A stretch of 64,000 bases of DNA from Chaunax sp. Z400 (taxonomy: Eukaryota > Chordata > Actinopteri > Lophiiformes > Chaunacidae): contig CM075202.1 in NCBI GenBank assembly GCA_037577475.1, positions 3,949,501 through 4,013,500 on the forward strand, in the 5' to 3' direction. The translations under genes and the position numbers were made by a program. Below the pieces are notes generated by a model. The model did not search any database. It worked only from the letters and a program-made list of their open reading frames with translations, and was not told the DNA's origin. This document shows positions 51,426 to 64,000 of this stretch, piece by piece (within the stretch, counting starts at the first letter, position 1; every line of letters starts with the position of its first letter).

Positions 51426-54400
51426 CTATGAATTAATGTGGAGGGTTTTTTTGTGCCTTTTTTTTAGCAAATCTAGTTCTTTCAAAGTTGTGTAGCGTTT
51501 TGACTTCTGACCTTCTGTCTAATATCTAATCTCTGAAGTCATTAAACCTCCTCCAGGGCATGGAAACAGAACTCTTTTTCAGATAGGCATGTTTAAAGTC
51601 TCCATATGGTTGTAGTTAGAAAAATATCACGTCAAGATCACCTGCTTTGCTTGAATTTTTATGATTGTGAATCAACTCTTGTTAAACAGTTTTTCTTCAG
51701 TGATCATTTGGCCGTTTGCCTCTCGATGAGACATGAGCTCAGAGTTTGCTCATGAGTCTATGAACGGGTCACAGAATCTGTTTTAGAGCGAAGATGCATT
51801 CAGGGCATGTCATCTGTACACGTTGCTTTAATCTCTAAAGATATCATCCAAGGAGGGACCTTTGTTTTTCACAGCCAAATGTAGACCTTGTTAATGGAAT
51901 AGAGACTATTAATGTCGTAAACTATAGTGCAGTAAAGTAGCTTGTGGTGCTACCAAAGAGTGCTGCCAATGCTGCTACTTAAATAACAGTATTTCACAAC
52001 AACTGAAGCTGCAAAAAAAAGATCTAATGGATTGATATTTATTGGATCTTCTCATCATATCGAAAACAGAATGAACTGTGAGCAAAGCCTCAAAAAGTTG
52101 TATACATCAATCAATGTATACAACCAATGAGGTAAAACTCCTATTGGGGATTGGTTCCCGTGGGGGTTGTCAAAAAGGGGCGTGTCTAATGATGGGTCAT
52201 TTTTGACCGGGAACACTAAGGGTGTACACAAGTTAAATAAAACACACAAAATTTAATGAAAAAAAATCTCAAAATTTATATTGTGTGTTCAGAACAAAGT
52301 CATGGAACCTCATGACAAAAAGATGAAATCGACAACATTTGTTGGAGAGAGAACTGGAACACAACAGAAGGTTTAAACAGGGCAAATACTACAGAACCAC
52401 CAGGGAATGTAAAATACACCATAACTCTACTGATTTATACATAATTAGGTGCAAAGCAAACCAAACCAAACTCATTTCAGCACTCGCAACGTTCAGTCTC
52501 TTTCATTAAAAGCACTTAAACAATAATGCTGACATTTTCAGCATCGCTGAACAAGTGAATCGAAGGAATACAGAGAGAAACATCAACAGTTATTATTGGC
52601 TGAGAGATCCAGCTGCTCTGGATCTGCAGCAGTAACGTCTGAGAAAGTTGACTCTCTTTGCTGCTGCTGCTCCGTTCACATGGCCAGCCAATGTTTACCT
52701 ATTGTGCGTCTGCTTAATGCTCCGCTGCCTCAATGGAAAGTTGAGTCCTGGCCTGACTCACTAAACAAAACACAGCTTTATATTTATTAGACTTTCTAAA
52801 GCAGCAGAGGCTGGCTGGAGATTAACCAAATAAAATAGTACACAGTAGTGAGATCTGAATCTCTTTCGCTTGAAGTTTCCTACTGATTCTCTGCAGAGTA
52901 TAAATAGACTGCAGGACGTGTAAAATCTCGTGTGAGGTTTATTTGATTAGAAATGAGAGCTCTTTTAGGTCTTTTAGCTCTTTTTTTCTCCCAATGGAAG
53001 AATGCCTCTCGTGTTCTGGAATATTAGATTATGTGGCTCTCTACAAACCCAGAGCTTTTAGTGAGGGCTGAACACAGCGCTTGATTAATGTCCTAATCTT
53101 TCCAGTGGAAATTTGAGATTAACTGAGATGTGTCCCAGTGCTTCGGACATGAACTACATGTTATAGCTCCCCCCAACACTGCTGGCTCGGTTTACACGAG
53201 GAAGAATTTATATAACTACATAAGGATAATTCTGGTCTTACTCATTCTTTTTCAATAAATCCCATTAAATGAAGAAACCAACAATGTTTTAGTCCTTATC
53301 TAAACAAGTACCTTGTCCGCAGGCACGTTTGGTTTCTAATGAAGATGTAAATATATGAAATTGAGACAAAGATTAATTTTGTAAAGCATCAAGGCATTAC
53401 TGTTGGTAGCAAACCTTACTATTTTTTTTCTCTGGGACTATTTTTAGCAGCGGATTAACCCTCATTTGGTAACATATTTTATATGCAAAGTGGTGAAAAG
53501 CCCAACACAGGTGTCATCTCTAGTTTTCTGACTGACGTAATTGTCATTTCAGTCGTCACTTCGTGTTGTATTAGCAGCAAATGTGCTTGCACCTGTCTCT
53601 GCACCCATTGGCTTTAAGATGAATTGTGGTAACGCGCATTGTTTGCACACTGACCAACAAAAACCTGGTCTAGAGTCAGTGGCACATGTTTTTCCAGCTA
53701 TTCAAAGGGTGCATTATTTAGAAAATGTGCCTACATAGGCAGATTCACCACGCGTGTACACACTGATTGTTGCCACGCGTGCAGTGATGTCATTGCAGAA
53801 AGCATTGTTGGATATTTAAAAGCAACAAAATTAAAAACTGTCATATTAAACTTGAGGAAACTCTGTGGAGGAAACAGATTTAAACTTTTAGCTTCTGAAA
53901 TCTTTAAACAGCTCTGAGGCTCAGGACGGATCAGGATCTAACATTAATTAATGTTATTTCCTGATCAGTCCTGTCTTGGGAGATTTAAATAATCAATGAA
54001 GTGAAGTGCCTCGTCTATAAATGTGGGAAGTCTTTCTTTAGAGGGAGATGGACTAATCATTCCTGCTGCTGGGGGATCCCTGCAGGTAATTGAAGTAATA
54101 TGTTATTTAATAAAGCTGTCGCTTATTATTTCCCACACCTGCATCCCATCCGCTATCAGTCAGAATGATAATTTTTATTACCTGATCGCTGATTGCAATT
54201 AAAGACATACTGTAGGGATACACAACAGCAGCCTCCAGGTCTGACTGAGTCACAGAGGAAACAGATATGTAAATGGTGCCTCTGTGCAGAGCAGACTGGA
54301 AGCTTCGTAGGGCTGTCTCTTGACTAAATCTGTGTCACAGTGTTTCTCCTCTCTTGACCTGAAAAGGAAAGGTATTAGAAATGTGTGCAGACAGTTGAGT

Positions 54401-55183
54401 TGGGATATGATTCCAGGAACAATGCTGGTAATGAGGCTGTGGCTGTTGTGGCTCTTTGTTTTTGCACTGGAGGTTGCTGAAGAGAGAAAGGCTTTAAAGG
54501 GAAAGTACAGGCTCTGCTGCCAGATCGGAGGTTTTTCCATTGAAATGAGATACTTCTTTACTAAATATGGTGAATAAAAATAGTTAAAGCTACAGTTTTG
54601 CCTTTTAAATGTTTTATGCCAATGAAAGTTAGGCTTTAGTCTAACTGACCCCCTCCTCTCCTATAATCAAGCCCATTTCAGAGATTTATCTGATGGCAGT
54701 TTAACATGTTGGTCTCATGCCAACCTCATCAGATACACATCTGTAACACTTCATTTACATTTTTCCAAAATCTGTAGGAAAAAAAAAATTTAAAAAAAGT
54801 TTTAAATGAAAAGCAAAAAAATCATTAAATAGTAAAACATGATCCAAACCCAGATTAAAATAGTTTTTTGTTTGTTTTTTTTAGTTTCTTGACAATTTGC
54901 ACGGCCCCTTTATTTCCCTATATAGATCTATTGAAATTCCATAGCGACTTTGAAATGCAGAAAATCCATCAGACTTACTGACATTCTGTTTGGAATAAGC
55001 AACATCATAGTTTTTGTTTTTTTTAAAGTCCCGATGGAGATCTTTCTGGTCCAGAACTATAATGTTTCCATCTGACATGAATGATGTCAACATCAGGCTG
55101 AATTTGATTTGAAGTCTTCTAACAGGAGCACCTTCTAAGATTCCTCTAATACATCTATTATCTCAGTCTTCTAGGAAAAGACT

Positions 55184-55400
55184 GCACAGAGGTGGTGAGG
55201 TTAGCACTGTCACCTCACAGCAAGAAGGTTCTGGGTTCAAATCCAGTCCTGGGGCCTGTCTGTGTGGAGGCTGCATGTTGTACCTGTGTCTGTGTGGGTT
55301 CCCTCTGGCTTCCTCCCACAGTCCAAAGACATGCAATTTAAGATGAACTGGTGAATATAAATCGTGTGAATGGTCGTTGTGTTGTGCTCCAGCCCCCATG
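55184..55400 (+). mobile_element. SINE-like dispersed repeat with tRNA-like B box
   Basis: 'gtggtgaggttagcactgtc', 'ggttctgggttcaaatcca', 'gtctgtgtggaggctgcatg', 'ggcttcctcccacagtccaa' and 'agacatgca'. 'GGTTCAAATCC' resembles a pol III B box. The same element is at 62597-62785. Confidence 0.7.
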
Positions 55401-56914
55401 AACACACATTGTCATGCAATGCTTCTGTTGGATTTATGAAACAAGCAGCACAAGTTTCCTCTCTAGAAACTTAGACTACAGTATGACCTCACCGTGAGAA
55501 GCAGTAGTGAGCGTCTATCACACCCACAAAGGTCATCAAGGCTTCGATAGCAAAACAGATTTAAATATCCATTACTGATGCAGCCTGTGAAAGCACAACA
55601 ACAAAAAAGCAACAACAAGTCTTTCCCTCCTTATTGTCACATTTCTAACTCGTGTTAAATCTAACTCATGTCCTTCTGCGAGGACGCGGCTCTTCCTGTA
55701 ATGTGCCCTCCTTTCTAAATGAAGCCATAAGGAAAATTAACTTAAATGGTGCACTCGTGCTCTGCAACAGGATTTAAGAGGCAGGCTTTGAAGTGCTGAA
55801 TTCCTGATGTTACATGCAGGCATATTTTTTGTTCCGTGTGCCATTAAAGCCAAATATCATCACACCTGACTGCAGTCTTTGAAATAAAATAAATTAGGTT
55901 TGAAGCTCTGATTGGACGATTGTGTGTCAGTCAAATCTGGCAACCGTGCCTTCAGGTCACTTATCAAACTCATACTTATGGCCTCCCCAGAGATTTAATC
56001 TCTCAGTAATGTAATGCATTTGTTGTCCACACTGCTGCAGCTCATGCATAACGAGCCACTTCATGTGAACCGACTGAAAGGACATTGTGTCGCAAATTAT
56101 ACATAAATGTGAGAGAAGGCAGTGAAAAAAGCATTTTCTTAAACGATGCTCCAGAGACACGATGTTATAGCTCGCTCTAAGCAAACTGAAATGATGATGG
56201 GACATTATGTGCCACATTATGTGTACATAAGATGTTTGCACTCTTTCCACCCTCCTTGATAAGCATTAGTGTGACTGTATAGCACCACAGTAGTAATGTT
56301 GCATATACATTATAATCCCACAGCACAAACAGCCCAGAATAGCTACGTAAATTATTTTTTTTCCTGAGCACCAATGTCTCAAAGACAGACAAATAACGTT
56401 CTTCTTAAATATGTATATAACTATTTATTTTCTGAGGTGACCTGGCCAATTTCTGCCGAAAAAACTTATCCAATGCAAAAATGTAACCATATACCTTTAG
56501 TAACCTTCCTTGTTTTATTCTAAGTAACAGCTATTTATTAATTTATTCACATTTCCTACTTTTTTTTTAAAGTAGGCTGATAAAAAAACACACAAAAAAA
56601 ACTAGTCAATAACTTCTAAAACAAGATTTAAAATCTCTGTCTGGCTGTATTCTAAAGCACAAAAACCAAAATTTCATCTCGCCCCTGCTGCTATAAAAAG
56701 CAGACATGCATCTAGTCACGCGAGCGCATTAGAGAAATCTTCCCTGAGGAACACCCGACGTCATGAAATTGTGGATATCGCACACACTTCTCTTGGGGGG
56801 TTTTACCAGCCAGCTGACTGTGGATCATGTGCTCACTGTGCACTGAGCTGTCTCCCCAGCACCCAGAGTTAGAGGAGCCTCAGTCGGCTTTCTGCTTCAG
56901 GTCATACATGTGCC

Positions 56915-56937
56915 AAAAAAAAAAAAAAAAAAAAAAA
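56915..56937. repeat. Poly(A) tract
   Basis: 23 A in a row. No element body was recognised upstream. Confidence 0.95.
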
Positions 56938-57673
56938 CAGGAGAAAAATCCGCCCACATCAAGCATGGTAGGCTCATGATCGGCTTGTTGAGGTGAGAGG
57001 TGAGAAGCTAACACTGTACACTTATGGTTCACTCCTTATCATAACAACCAGAAGTGATTTTCTCACAACTCCAACTCCAAAAAGGGGGATTGTGTTGAAT
57101 TCTTTGTGTTGTCATTGCTTCACTCCAACTGGCTCCGAGTGCTGGCATGATTTGGTCTGACAGCAGCGAGCAACTGTAGCTCTCCTGGCACACAGACCGT
57201 CTCCCAGGGGAATCTGTTCTCCAATTTGTTTTCAGCATCTGCTTAATCTCTCAACGAGCCAACCTGGATGAAGTGGACTGTCACACACTGGAGCCTAATG
57301 ATAATAACAATAATAGTGATAGGTGAGTCATGTTTACCCCCGAGGGGTGCGATCAGAGCGCGAGCTTATGAGTACACATTTAATATCCATACAAAAAAAC
57401 AAACAAAAAAAAGACCTGTGACAACCTTGGGCTAAAACAACAGGCTGCTAACCTATTTCCTCTGCTCTGCTCCACATCCACATGCTTCATGTGTGATGGT
57501 GGGAAGCAGTGCAGAGTTTTTATACTTCATGGCAATTCAGAGTGATGAGGACTGGAGCAATCTGATTGGTCAAAGAAGCATTTCTACAAGTCCAACTGTC
57601 ATGATGATATAAAACGCAAATAGTGGACATTTCTTCACCCTCAATTTTCAACCAGTGCCAACATCTGGTGCCA

Positions 57674-57873
57674 CACTGCAAGAAATAGTAGCTAAAATAC
57701 ATGAAATAAGCCCTGAATTTGAGGAGAAAATGGTTTAATATGAGTGAAATTCTGTCCATGGAGAAAGATAATTTAACTTTTACTTATTAGACTACTAATA
57801 AGTAGTCTATAATAATCTCATGTTTCCAGATCTGTGATTTAAAATCTTTTCAAGTACAGAACAAGTTGCAGTG
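57674..57873. mobile_element. 200-bp MITE with CACTGCAA inverted ends
   Basis: Ends CACTGCAA and TTGCAGTG. The interior has 'agaaatagtagctaaaatac' and 'gaaagataatttaact', words of a common fish MITE. No clear target duplication. Confidence 0.6.
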
Positions 57874-58320
57874 CAATGAAGGAAACACGCTGGTGAAATA
57901 AACGTGTTCCGCCCAGGTTTTTCCGGTAGGATCACACAGATGCTACGGATGGATTTGCAGGTATTGTGTGATTGCGGTCTGGTAAGGTGAGCCTGCAGAC
58001 TGAGTGGAGGTGTTGCTGATGCAGCGATGCCTGTCTGCCATATGGGCAGCCCGAGGCAGTGGTTGCCTCACCAAAGGTGACAAGGAGACTGGACACGGAG
58101 AGAAAAGGGACGAAGTTCTGCTCCTCATTTGTGAAACAATCTTTGAATGTAAGACAGAAGGAATATCAGCCTTAACAGGGATGACCTGAGACTACAGATA
58201 GAAGTATCTGATGATGTGTTTACCTCCTATCAGTTTACACTTTGTTGAAAGAGTACATATGAGTCCTCATGCCCCATTTCACCAAATTCTTGCTGTTGTA
58301 AAATCTTTTGTGACCATGAT

Positions 58321-58520
58321 TACCTCTGCCAATGAGACTTGGTTAGGAGGTTATCTTTTTACATTTTGCCAATATCATTAAAAAAAAAACACTAATAGGA
58401 CAATAAAAAAACCCAGGCATGGACAACTCATGATGTTCCACCAGGTACAACTGGATCCAAATCTGGATCATAATCCAGATCTGGGAGATTAAAATATAAA
58501 TTTGCAGGGTGGCAATATTT
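58321..58520 (+). repeat. Dispersed repeat copy
   Basis: 'tacctctgccaatgagactt', 'gccaatatcattaaaaaa', 'cccaggcatggacaactcat' and 'ggatccaaatctggatcat' closely match 21650-21785. Confidence 0.65.
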
Positions 58521-59811
58521 ATTATGTCAGAGTACAGTAACAGAGAGAGGAAGAGACATGACATCATCAATATGTAGCAGAGATAATGCTGATTTATTCA
58601 AATGGATTTCTGCATCTGCAAGACATATGAAGTTCTATCTAGATAAAAAAAAAAAAAAAAATAGATCCAGAGCCACTCTAGATGAGAATAAATAGCAGGA
58701 TGGAGACGATATCTTTCTTAAGCAGTACTTTACTTCCCTCCACACTTCAGCACTTCCTGGTCACACTTCCTTGTTATGCATCACATGTGTCTTAATTAAC
58801 CAATCATGAGCTAGAGGGACTTAGAGGGACTTAGACTGACAGAGACGGCTTCAGCAAATTAGTTTAACCGTTCGTTTTTTTGACAATGCTACTGTAAATA
58901 TTTTGTGAACATAAATGTATAAATACTTAATTGTATAAACATTGTAAATGTATTTTTTTTAACAAATTAACGCAAATATAAGAATAAACTTAACTAAACT
59001 TACACTATTTTTACGATCATTCTGGTTTTAGTGACACTTGGGTTGGTTGAGGTGTTTCCTGGTTTGTAAGGTTTAACTTTGCAGCTTTTCCAGCCAATTA
59101 AATCAAGGAATTGAACACCAGCTGTGAAAGACAGTCAAAGGTGTCATAAACAGCATCAAGTCAAACAGCCTGTTGTTATTTTGTGCAGATTGCTCCGTCA
59201 GAGCAGCAGGCGGCGCGGCTAGAGTTTCATATAACACCTCAATAAGATCCATTACTTGTTTAAATGGCATCAGGTCATTAAGGCAGGCGCTGTCATTAGT
59301 CTCATGCATCATGTGACTTGACATATGATAGCTTTACAATGTGGCAACAAGGCCAGTCAAACAGCTCATCCAGGACAATGATGGGACTCTGTATTGTCGA
59401 AGAAGCGCACACACTCCCTCGTTTGTGTGTGTTGATGTGTGTGTGTGCTTTGCACACACTCTTCATGTGCGTTTCACTGAGAGGAACCAAATATTCCATG
59501 ATTAACATTTTTGTTCAAATGCAAAATGTCTACGATGTGATTTCTGGTTTTATTTGTGTGGCTGAAGTTGATCATTTTGCAACCATGTGCGCCTCTTATT
59601 TAATCCAGGCTTTTTTCTGAATTGTGAACCGGTCCATGTGTGTGTTATGTGCCAGAAATATGCGACCCTTCTGCCAGACATCTGCTCCATGGGAGCAGTC
59701 GAACGAGGCCAAGGGTGTGTACTGTACACACATGGCATCAGGTGACGGAGGCAGGTGACGGCGCTGCACAGGCTTCAAAAGAAAGAGCAAATGATAATAA
59801 ATCTCTTTCAA

Positions 59812-59862
59812 TTAGAGAGAGAGAGAGAGAGAGAGAGAGAGCAAGAGAGAGAGAGAGAGAGA
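59812..59862. repeat. (GA)n microsatellite
   Basis: About 25 GA units with one interruption (gcaa). Purine-rich sequence continues to about 59945. Confidence 0.95.
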
Positions 59863-60040
59863 GGAAAGTCACAAGAGGAAAGAAAACAAATGTGAGTGAG
59901 GGGGAAAAACAGCGAGACAAGCGGCAGCTATTTTTAAAAAGAGCATCCACCTGAATAAAACATGATCCGGTCGCTGTTATCGCCACAAATCACAAGGCAA
60001 GTGTGAAATAGCCTTGTCAAATTATAGCAGACTTGTCACG

Positions 60041-60060
60041 TTTTTTTTTTTTTTTTTTTT
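60041..60060. repeat. Poly(T) tract
   Basis: Twenty T in a row. Confidence 0.95.
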
Positions 60061-61130
60061 AATGATGCCAAACCGGAGCATCTTCACTATAGTCCTCCTA
60101 AGCTGGAGCAGAGAGATCTCCTCCAGTGCGTCAGGATTAACAAGCATAAAATTGTGGTTTGTGTTCTGGAGAATTAGCTGTTTCTTCTTCTGTCACATGT
60201 GGCAAAAAAACACTGTTGTTTGAAGTGCAAATGGTTCAAATGCTGTTAATAGTCTCCTGATTCACACTTGGCCCCATTCCTAGCCTAGATGTAAGTGTGT
60301 CTCTCTGTCTTTTTATATTCCTCGTCATCCTCGCCGCCGTCACCACCTGTGTCATCAGTGTCTAATCATTCATACTGAGCTTTCTCACATTTCGGTCTCA
60401 ACACGACGTCATGTCCTCAGTGTGTTCTTTTGAATCGATTTCAGACTGGATGATATTTAATACCATCTATCAGATGTTTACGCCCCACACTTAAGTGGCC
60501 CTATGGGATGGATGGGCTTTATTACCATGAGGGCAAACAATCAACAGAGACATAAACAAAGATTAACACTAAATTTAAAACCCAATAACAGTAAAACTCC
60601 GTGGCTGAGAGGCACTAAGATCAGCAGTCAGAGCTCCAGACGCCTCCATCCACCTTCTGATGCTTACATTTCAGAGCATGTCTTTCAGTAAAGACTTATT
60701 GTGGTCAGATAGCTCGACTCATTGGCTCAGTTTGACTTAATATAGAATCAATGACAGTGAAAGGAAAGTACACTTTGCTCTCCTGCTGTTTACAACAGGG
60801 AATAAGCACATTTAGATCTTTTTGACCAGTATCAAACTATAAAAGAACCTTTTTTCTCTTTCTCTTCTTTCTCTTCGCACCCACACCGACACTCTTCAAA
60901 CAGATATGTCTTTGTTTTCCCGGGTTTGACCTCCTAAAAGCCTGGAAATAAATTTCAACTTGTCGTTCCCACATTAGCGGCGACTACAAATGAAAGACTT
61001 CCTGCCATCTACCTTAAGTGTTAAGCATGAGTTGTATTCAAGATCTGAGATTCCCTTCAGTTTTATTTCCTAACCTTTCATCCTCTTTATTTCCCATCAT
61101 ATTTCATCCCTCCTGTCCTCTTCAACCCTT

Positions 61131-61174
61131 TCCTCCTCCTCCTCCTCCTCCTCCTCCTCCCCCCTCCTCCTCCC
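61131..61174. repeat. (CTC)n tract
   Basis: About fourteen CTC units with one C-run interruption. Confidence 0.92.
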
Positions 61175-62596
61175 CCGTCGCGTAGAGTATCTGTATACGT
61201 GAACCCCATTTTTGTCCAGCTGTGTTGTGAGTTTTAAAACAAGTCCGTATCAACTGTATATCAGGTACATAAATCACGTGATTTATCTAATTAGCCCACC
61301 CTCCCAGAGATCTCACACTCTGCTTGGAATGCCTCGCTTACTGACCTCATGGAAAACTGCGGCCTGCCAAGGTTTCCTCTCACATCCCCTAAAAAGGAAC
61401 ATGAGGAGCACATTTGGAAATAGACCCTGATGTTTTTTCACCGCGAAAGCAAAACATATGACTGGGATGGCTGGACTCAGACAGAGAGGCAGAGCAGTGC
61501 CTCTGATGGAGGATGAAGTGCTCCTGATGGAGGACATGGACATGTTGTTGGTGCTCTGCCCGATGACAGGAGGGTTTTTCTACAATGCTAGTAGATTGAG
61601 GGGCGCTTGCAGCCCAGTCACAGCTCTCCCATCTAACCACTGGTGGCTCTCTGATGCGTTAGTGTTTGGGCCTCAGCTGTGAGCTGGATGAGAGCACATG
61701 CTCTCCCGGCCGAGTTAGAGCCAACAAAAGGGGGTAACCGAGTTAAAGCCAACCCAGACAGATGCTTTGCCCATTAGCTGTCTTCTCTGGCGTGACACCA
61801 AATTGTGATTTGATGAATACATTTCGTATCCTCCACTTTCTCCTCTTTCTGTTTCTGTCTCTTTATACTGACTGGACAGACTCAGGGTTTACCGTCAGGG
61901 CATAAGGCCTGGGCGATTCAATGAGTTTTACAATCAAATGAATGAATGATTATTCATTTTATTTAGCTTAGTCTGCAGATGTCTGTTCTGTAAATATGCT
62001 GAGCTGTTAAAGCTGTGATCATTTTCTTTTTGTCTTCACCGAAGCCAAATATATCCAAACGATGGACACGTTATTCTTTTAAGGTATAAGCTCCTCTGGC
62101 TGAGACTGATTTATTGGGTTACTGTTTGCGCTCGTGTCATGCAACTTGCATGAGTGAACACAGACTAATGTCAGTTGGTCCGGATAAACGACTGATCATG
62201 ACGTAGTAATTTTTTTTCAGGATTGATTTTTTTCGGTTGATCCAACTCTAGATCAAGGAGATAATTCCTATTGCTTTATTTCAATATATGCAAGTTGGCA
62301 TATCTGACATCGTTATAAGTACTGACCACAGCACATTGCTGCAAATAGTCTGATCCAAGTTAACAACCAATAATATACATTGAGGGAAATGAAAATTTAT
62401 ATCACACTACTCAGAGAGGTGTGTAAATTACTGGGGGGAGTGTACACTGAAAAAAAGGGTTTGTTAAATTTACTTCGAGTTGTTGCACAAAATAATTTTA
62501 TCTAGATCCAGATACATTATAAAAATTGAGTTTAAGCAAAGTACTTTGTTCTGGAGGCAGCAGGGTTTTCACCCTTTTTGGTAAGATGCTGTTGCA

Positions 62597-62785
62597 TCAT
62601 GGTGGAGGGGTGGTTAGCACTGTTGCCCCACATCAAGAGGGTTCTGGGTTTGAATCCTGACCTGGGACCTTTATGTGTGGAGTTTGTGTGTTCTCTCTAT
62701 GTCTGCATGGGTTCTCCAGCTTCTTCCCACAGTCCACAAACATACCATGTGGGTGAATTGGTGACTCTAAATTGAGCTAATATCA
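62597..62785 (+). mobile_element. SINE-like dispersed repeat, second copy
   Basis: 'catggtggaggggtggttag', 'ggttctgggtttgaatcctg', 'tgtgtggagtttgtgtgttc', 'cttcttcccacagtccacaa' and 'ttggtgactctaaattg'. Same family as 55184-55400, here with the more complete 3' part. Confidence 0.7.
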
Positions 62786-64000
62786 TTATAGATATAGTTT
62801 AAAATGACTATTAAAGAATAAGCACATTCTCATTAACAACATAATTTCATATTGCGTTGAAATGACTTCAAATCAATAAAACAGCAGAAATCTTTCTGTC
62901 AAATCCTCTGAACAGCAGATTCTAGGTTCATCATTGGACTCCTTGACTTTAAATATTGCTCCTTCTCCAATAAAACAGTCCTAGAATCCTTTGCTTTCAC
63001 ACACTTGGACATTACACAGCAGCTGTCAGCCAGGCCATGTGGACTAAAAGCCGGACGGAGTAACGGAGGGAGGTGGGAGGAACCAGCGCTGTGTTTGAGT
63101 GCCTGAATAAACAATCATGGGGTCGTCTGGAGTTTGAGGTGTCTGTGACTGAGAATTGATGGGGTCTGCGGGTCCACATCTGAGACAGAGATGGGATATA
63201 ATTTGTGGGAAATACGGGATCATAGTCGACTTTTAACGTAACATCTTTGGGCGTCACCCCTTGAAATGCTCGATGCTCTCAAGTGGACAAGAATCACAGT
63301 TTGCCGGGTCGTCTAATGATGTCTTTGGCCTGACGCAGCCGGAGATGAAAGCGAGGCATGCTGGGAAGAAGCAGAGTGGGCCGCTGCTCAAAGACATCCT
63401 GTACCAAACTGATGACATGATCAGTGTTTATTTGCACTGTTATACAGAACATTCTCGGATTTGCGTGGAATTTCAGAGACGCAGATAGAAGTGACGTCAC
63501 GCCGGGACGGTGGCTCAGACCACCTGTATGCTGCAGAAGTAAGCTGGCCATATACGGCTGGTTCTGTGTCACACCTCTGAACACACTTCAGCTTCTCACA
63601 AGGAATATGTTTATCAACCACTACAGTGATGCACACAGTCCTCTTAGTGGAGCGGTGAATTATTACAAGAGCTCCGGTCTGCTCCAATAGGACTTTCTAA
63701 ATTATTGCTGATGTGGGGAAAATTTCTGCTTGTATTTCAAACTTAAACGTTCACTTTTCTTTGTTTTCTTATATAAAAGTTATTTCCTCCTGAATGTGTG
63801 TATTCTATATTTCCATGAAGTGCAGTGCAATTATTTCTCTTTCAAGGTTATATTTTCCTCTTTCATCGCATAACTTTTTACGATCTTTGTTTGATTCGAC
63901 TTAAACGTCTCTAAACAGCGACCTCATACCTTTCCACTGACTATGAATGTGTATGGAAGCACACATGACCCGCAAAACAACACAATTTCAAATTTCTTAC

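Larger units (their letters stand above)
45764..64000 (+). other. kcnk3 intron 1 (incomplete), over 18 kb
   Basis: No long frame resembling the second kcnk3 exon (which starts near GYGHAAP and would be about 300 codons) exists here, so the intron extends beyond the window. Contents are the repeats listed. 46880-51287, 51426-55180, 58661-59800 and 62790-64000 show nothing I can name. Confidence 0.7.

Noticed and set aside
59640..59986. Arg/Glu-rich plus frame and Leu/Ser-rich minus frame
   Set aside because: Translations of the (GA)n microsatellite.

Overview
This window is vertebrate nuclear DNA and almost certainly from a teleost fish. It is AT-rich and intron-rich, and its coding exons match vertebrate proteins. 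Its repeats are of the kinds common in fish: L2/CR1-like LINE fragments, a LINE piece with an RNase H domain, a Tc1-like transposase relic, TTAA-flanked and CACTG-ended MITEs, tRNA-like dispersed repeats and many microsatellites. Gene names rest on protein families recalled from memory; no search was run.

Three genes are present. (1) Positions 1-2188, minus strand: the first six coding exons of a synaptotagmin-like protein best matched to SYTL3, a Rab27 effector. They cover the start codon, the Slp homology domain with its zinc finger, and the first part of the linker; the gene runs off the left edge. (2) Positions 7037-35753, minus strand: a complete ENPP1/ENPP3-type ectonucleotide pyrophosphatase/phosphodiesterase. 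I reconstructed 23 coding exons whose phases all fit, encoding 799 residues. The catalytic domain has every metal ligand at the same spacing as human ENPP1. (3) Positions 45481-45763, plus strand: coding exon 1 of a TASK-type two-pore potassium channel (kcnk3), which ends at the usual split glycine before the first GYG filter. Exon 2 is not in the window, so intron 1 is longer than 18 kb.

Layout: sytl3 and enpp1 lie in tandem on the minus strand with about 4.8 kb between them. enpp1 and kcnk3 are head to head, with start codons 9.7 kb apart. All other sequence is intron or intergenic DNA. Intron 1 of enpp1 (28690-35621) is the most rearranged part: a roughly 32-bp minisatellite, a 650-700 bp unit present twice, a LINE fragment and a probable split MITE.

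The strongest unusual point is in enpp1. No exon for either somatomedin-B domain is visible between the membrane-anchor exon and the linker exon, which join in phase. The linker cysteine and its catalytic-domain partner, which form a disulfide in autotaxin, are both replaced, while the next disulfide pair is kept. This looks like a membrane ENPP that has lost its somatomedin-B module.

Working together: the three genes do not form a pathway. ENPP1 hydrolyses extracellular ATP and cGAMP and makes pyrophosphate, KCNK3 sets resting potassium leak, and SYTL3 links Rab27 vesicles to the plasma membrane. Their adjacency is a synteny signal, not a functional one.
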